DNA of 64,000 bases, from NCBI RefSeq assembly GCF_031180975.1, contig NZ_JAPSLI010000001.1, positions 589,197-653,196 on the forward strand, in the 5' to 3' direction. This document shows positions 61,446 through 64,000 of this stretch, one piece after another. The notes beneath the pieces were generated by a model, which saw only the letters and a list, made by a program, of their open reading frames with translations, was not told the DNA's origin and made no database searches. Numbering within the stretch: the first letter of the stretch is position 1; the number at the start of each line of letters is the position of its first letter. The translations under genes were made by a program, and so were the position numbers. The DNA is from Microbacterium sp. Lineage in GTDB: Bacteria; Actinomycetota; Actinomycetes; Actinomycetales; Microbacteriaceae.

Positions 61446-64000
61446 TTACTGCGCGTCGACCGTGAGGATCGTGCGCACGTCGGAGTCGCCGTACTGCACG
61501 ACACCGAGGTACTTCTCACCGGCCGCGAGGCCCGACCAGCTCAGCCGGTAGTCCACGACCTCACCGCGCGACGTGTTCAGCGGGTTGGGCGTCGCGGTGA
61601 ACGCGCCCTCTCCGCCGGGCGTCACGTTGGCGTAGGTCATGTCCCACGTCATCGGACCGCTCGTCGCGTACATGTTGGCGACGACGAGGTAGGTGCCTGC
61701 GGTGGGCTCGGTGATCGTGACCCGCTCGTCCGCCGAGCCGCTCGCCGACTGCCAGCGCTCGTAGTAGCGCAGGTCCTCCGGCGAGACCACCCGGTACACG
61801 GTCAGGTCGAGGTCACTGCCCTCGTCGTCCGAGGAGTCGAGGTCGAACCGCGACAGCGTGGTGCCCTCGGGCACGTTCACGATCCACGACACGTCCTTGT
61901 TCTCGTCGCCGGAGTTCTCGTCACCCGAGTGGCCCTCGACGGGGTTGTCCTCGTCGACCAGCAGCGAGAACGGCGTCAGGCCACTGAGGTTCAAGGGCAG
62001 CTCACCGTCGACGCCCGACGTGATCTCCACGTCGGCGGAGCCGTCGGTGCCGGTGCCCGCCACCTCGGCGGGAGCATCGGCCGTCACGGGGAAGACGGCG
62101 ATCGGCGAACGCACGTCGCCGGCCTCGCCCTTCCAGGTGAGCGATCCGGTCGCCCAGGTCTCGACGGGCGCGGTGGCGTTGTCGAACGTGACCGTGAAGG
62201 TCTTCGACTCACCGGCCTTCGAGAAGCTGAGCGTGGACGGCTCGACGGTCACGTTGACACCGGGCACCGACGCCTCGGCGGTGTAGGTACCGGCCGCGGT
62301 CGCGGTCACCGTACGGGTGACCTTCTGCGCCGTGGCGAGCGTGCCGATCGAGATCGACGCGCCGTTCAGGTCGCTGCCGTCGATCGGCTCGATGCCCTCG
62401 AAGTCGACCAGGCCCTTGCCCTCGATGAACGCGGCCCAGTCCGCCGCCCCGCTGAGGTACAGCAGCCCCGGCTCGAAGTACCGCTTCGGGTCCACCTGAC
62501 CGGCGCCCTGCGCGAACGGGTCGGTGTTGGCCGATCCATCCGCGTTGACGGTGTCGTACGCGGTCGTCATCAGCGCCGACTTGATCTCCGCGGGCGGGGC
62601 GTCGGGGCGCTCACCGAAGTACAGCGCGGCGAGGCCCGCGACGTGCGGGGACGCCATCGACGTGCCGGACAGGATGCCGAACGTCGGGTCCGCGTCCACC
62701 GCGTTGTGCGTCGCAGCGAGGATCGCCACGCCGGGAGCGGCCACGTCCGGCTTCATGATGTCGGAGCCGTCGGCGTGCATGGGTCCGCGGCTCGAGAAGC
62801 CGGCGACCTGCGGGACCGGCGTGGTCTCGCCCGTCGTGTTCTCGCCGATCAGCGTGATCGGACGGTCGGCCCCACCGCGCACGTACGCGAGCACGGCCTC
62901 ACGGTGGACCGACGACAGGTGCACGGTCGGCACGGCGTGGAAGTCGTTGTCGAGCGAATCCGCACCGCCTGGCACGTTCACGAGGACCATGCCGACACCG
63001 CCGGCATCCTTCACGACCTGCGACTTCTCGGCGCGCGCGTTGCTGCCGCGGTCGCACACCACGATGTGGCCGGCGACCTTCGCGGCGTCCAGCGTGCCCG
63101 GGAGGCACAGGTTCGCGCTCTCACCCGCAGCAGCGTCGCCGGCGTAGATCGACGGACCGGTGACCTCCTGTCCGAACGGCACGCTCACCGACGCGCCGGC
63201 CTCCTCGAAGCCCTCGAAGCGGACCGTGCCCTCCCAGGTCGGGATGGTGGACGCCGCGACGGTGGTGTACCAGGGCGAGGCGTGGTCGGCGGTAGCCGGG
63301 TCGGGCCCGGCGTTGCCGGCGCTCACCGCGACGAACACACCGGCCGCCGCCGCGTTGAAGAACGCGATGTCGTCCGGCTCGAGCACGCTCGTCGCCGAGC
63401 CGCCGCCGATCGAGTAGTTGATGACGTCCACACCGTCGGCCACTGCGGCGTCGATCGCCGCGACCAGGTCGCTCAGCGCGCAGATGTCGTCGTCGGTGAC
63501 GGTGGTGTCCGGCCCGACGTAGCAGGCCTTGTAGGCCGACACCTTCGCGGCGGGTGCGACACCCGAGATGGTGCCGAAGTCGACGCCCTCGACGGATGCC
63601 GGAACGCCGAAGTTCCCGGCCGCGGTGCTGGCGGTGTGTGAACCGTGCCCGTCGCCGTCACGGGGCGACAGGTAGTCGTGCTGGAAGTCGAAGCCGGCCG
63701 CCTTCGCACCGGTGTGGAAGTACTGCCCGCCGACCAGCTTGGTGGTGTAGTCGTGCTTGTCCCAGTCCTGACCGGTGACCACGGGGCTGCGGAACGTGTT
63801 GCCGTCGGCCTTCTCGTAGTACACGTAGGAGCCGTCGGTGTAGGGCTGGCCCGCCGACTTCTTGTTGGTCTGCTTCTTGAGCTTCTCCCCCGCGAACGAC
63901 GGGTGCTCCGGGGCGATGCCGGTGTCGACCACGCCGACGACCACGCCGTCGCCGGCGCTGTCCACGCCGCCGAGCTGCTCCCACACGCCGCCGGTGCCGT
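61446..64000 (-). CDS. Secreted S8 family subtilase with PA domain (N-terminus outside window)
   Basis: At least 851 residues; the 5' end lies beyond the right edge. The catalytic triad is visible: Asp in 'VVGVVDTGIAPEHPSF', His in 'DGHGSHTASTAAGN' and Ser in 'GILSGTSMASPHVAGLAALY'. A PA insertion ('AGHIVVCDRGSNARAEKSQV') sits between His and Ser, as in large plant-type and actinobacterial subtilases. The C-terminal part has Fn3-like and bacterial pre-peptidase-like beta domains ('FDLDSSDDEGSDLDLTVYRV'). Size and domain plan differ from T7SS mycosins, so I do not link it to the secretion locus. Confidence 0.92.
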   Translation of the reverse strand, partial: GTGGVWEQLGGVDSAGDGVVVGVVDTGIAPEHPSFAGEKLKKQTNKKSAGQPYTDGSYVYYEKADGNTFRSPVVTGQDWDKHDYTTKLVGGQYFHTGAKAAGFDFQHDYLSPRDGDGHGSHTASTAAGNFGVPASVEGVDFGTISGVAPAAKVSAYKACYVGPDTTVTDDDICALSDLVAAIDAAVADGVDVINYSIGGGSATSVLEPDDIAFFNAAAAGVFVAVSAGNAGPDPATADHASPWYTTVAASTIPTWEGTVRFEGFEEAGASVSVPFGQEVTGPSIYAGDAAAGESANLCLPGTLDAAKVAGHIVVCDRGSNARAEKSQVVKDAGGVGMVLVNVPGGADSLDNDFHAVPTVHLSSVHREAVLAYVRGGADRPITLIGENTTGETTPVPQVAGFSSRGPMHADGSDIMKPDVAAPGVAILAATHNAVDADPTFGILSGTSMASPHVAGLAALYFGERPDAPPAEIKSALMTTAYDTVNADGSANTDPFAQGAGQVDPKRYFEPGLLYLSGAADWAAFIEGKGLVDFEGIEPIDGSDLNGASISIGTLATAQKVTRTVTATAAGTYTAEASVPGVNVTVEPSTLSFSKAGESKTFTVTFDNATAPVETWATGSLTWKGEAGDVRSPIAVFPVTADAPAEVAGTGTDGSADVEITSGVDGELPLNLSGLTPFSLLVDEDNPVEGHSGDENSGDENKDVSWIVNVPEGTTLSRFDLDSSDDEGSDLDLTVYRVVSPEDLRYYERWQSASGSADERVTITEPTAGTYLVVANMYATSGPMTWDMTYANVTPGGEGAFTATPNPLNTSRGEVVDYRLSWSGLAAGEKYLGVVQYGDSDVRTILTVDAQ

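Noticed and set aside
61446..64000. Subtilase as the mycosin (MycP) of the T7SS
   Set aside because: It is over 15 kb from the secretion locus, has a PA insertion and large C-terminal beta domains, and is far larger than mycosins.

Overview
The window is high-GC, densely coded DNA from an actinobacterium, most likely a Microbacterium-like member of the Microbacteriaceae. Support for this: gene content typical of that family (a DUF7882-like and a DUF6458-like protein, a mycoredoxin-type glutaredoxin, LtrA, an NAD malate dehydrogenase), many 'TANNNT-6 nt-ATG' leaderless starts, and a strikingly over-used heptamer GGATGCC/GGCATCC. I saw no rRNA, tRNA, CRISPR array or intact transposase.

Left flank (1-13.5 kb). 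A sugar or amino-sugar uptake locus is cut by the left edge: a lipoprotein binding protein and a BadF/BadG-type sugar kinase, divergent from a ROK-family repressor. Then come a decayed alcohol dehydrogenase, small hypotheticals, LtrA, a GT2-GtrA glycosyltransferase, a mycoredoxin, an aldehyde dehydrogenase-like protein, prolyl aminopeptidase, a YpfJ-type metallopeptidase, malate dehydrogenase and a resolvase-fold protein without its catalytic serine.

Centre (13.5-46 kb). About 32 kb, all on the minus strand, is a type VII secretion (T7SS)-like locus. The promoter-proximal part (45.8 to 28.4 kb) encodes a roughly 2000-residue Ig/cadherin-like and FN3 surface protein, MoxR ATPase, DUF58 protein, transglutaminase-fold membrane protein (catalytic Cys replaced by Asp), RDD-FHA protein, PP2C phosphatase, FHA protein, Ser/Thr kinase and a second RDD-FHA protein. 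Most of these genes overlap by 4 bases. This is the gene set known as the PFNA cluster in Bifidobacterium. It leads into an EccC/EssC-type ATPase with an N-terminal FHA domain, an ESAT-6/WXG100-like protein, a small protein and a family 5 solute-binding lipoprotein. The distal part (21.3 to 13.5 kb) is an effector island: three paralogous WXG100-like (CpnT-N-like) proteins, each directly followed by a different toxin-like gene. One toxin is an Ntox15 (Tde-type) DNase candidate followed by a Tdi1-like GAD/DUF1851 immunity protein. An FHA-winged-helix protein closes the island.

Main observation. Five transcription units in this locus (surface protein, ESAT-6-like protein, and all three WXG100-like genes) share one promoter architecture: a 16-bp dyad TGGG-N8-CCCA, then 24-25 bp, then a TANNNT -10 box. 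This looks like an activator-controlled T7SS regulon. The FHA-winged-helix protein at the end of the island is the best local candidate for the regulator.

Right flank (46-64 kb). Tag glycosylase, an acyl-CoA oxidase, a GH3 glycosidase with an MFS transporter controlled by a tandem TetR-TetR fusion and two matching palindromic operators, an amino-acid permease, a truncated beta-lactamase-family hydrolase abutting an 86-bp palindromic element, a second MFS transporter, a secreted SGNH hydrolase, RecQ, a GNAT-like protein with pirin, and a secreted subtilase cut by the right edge.
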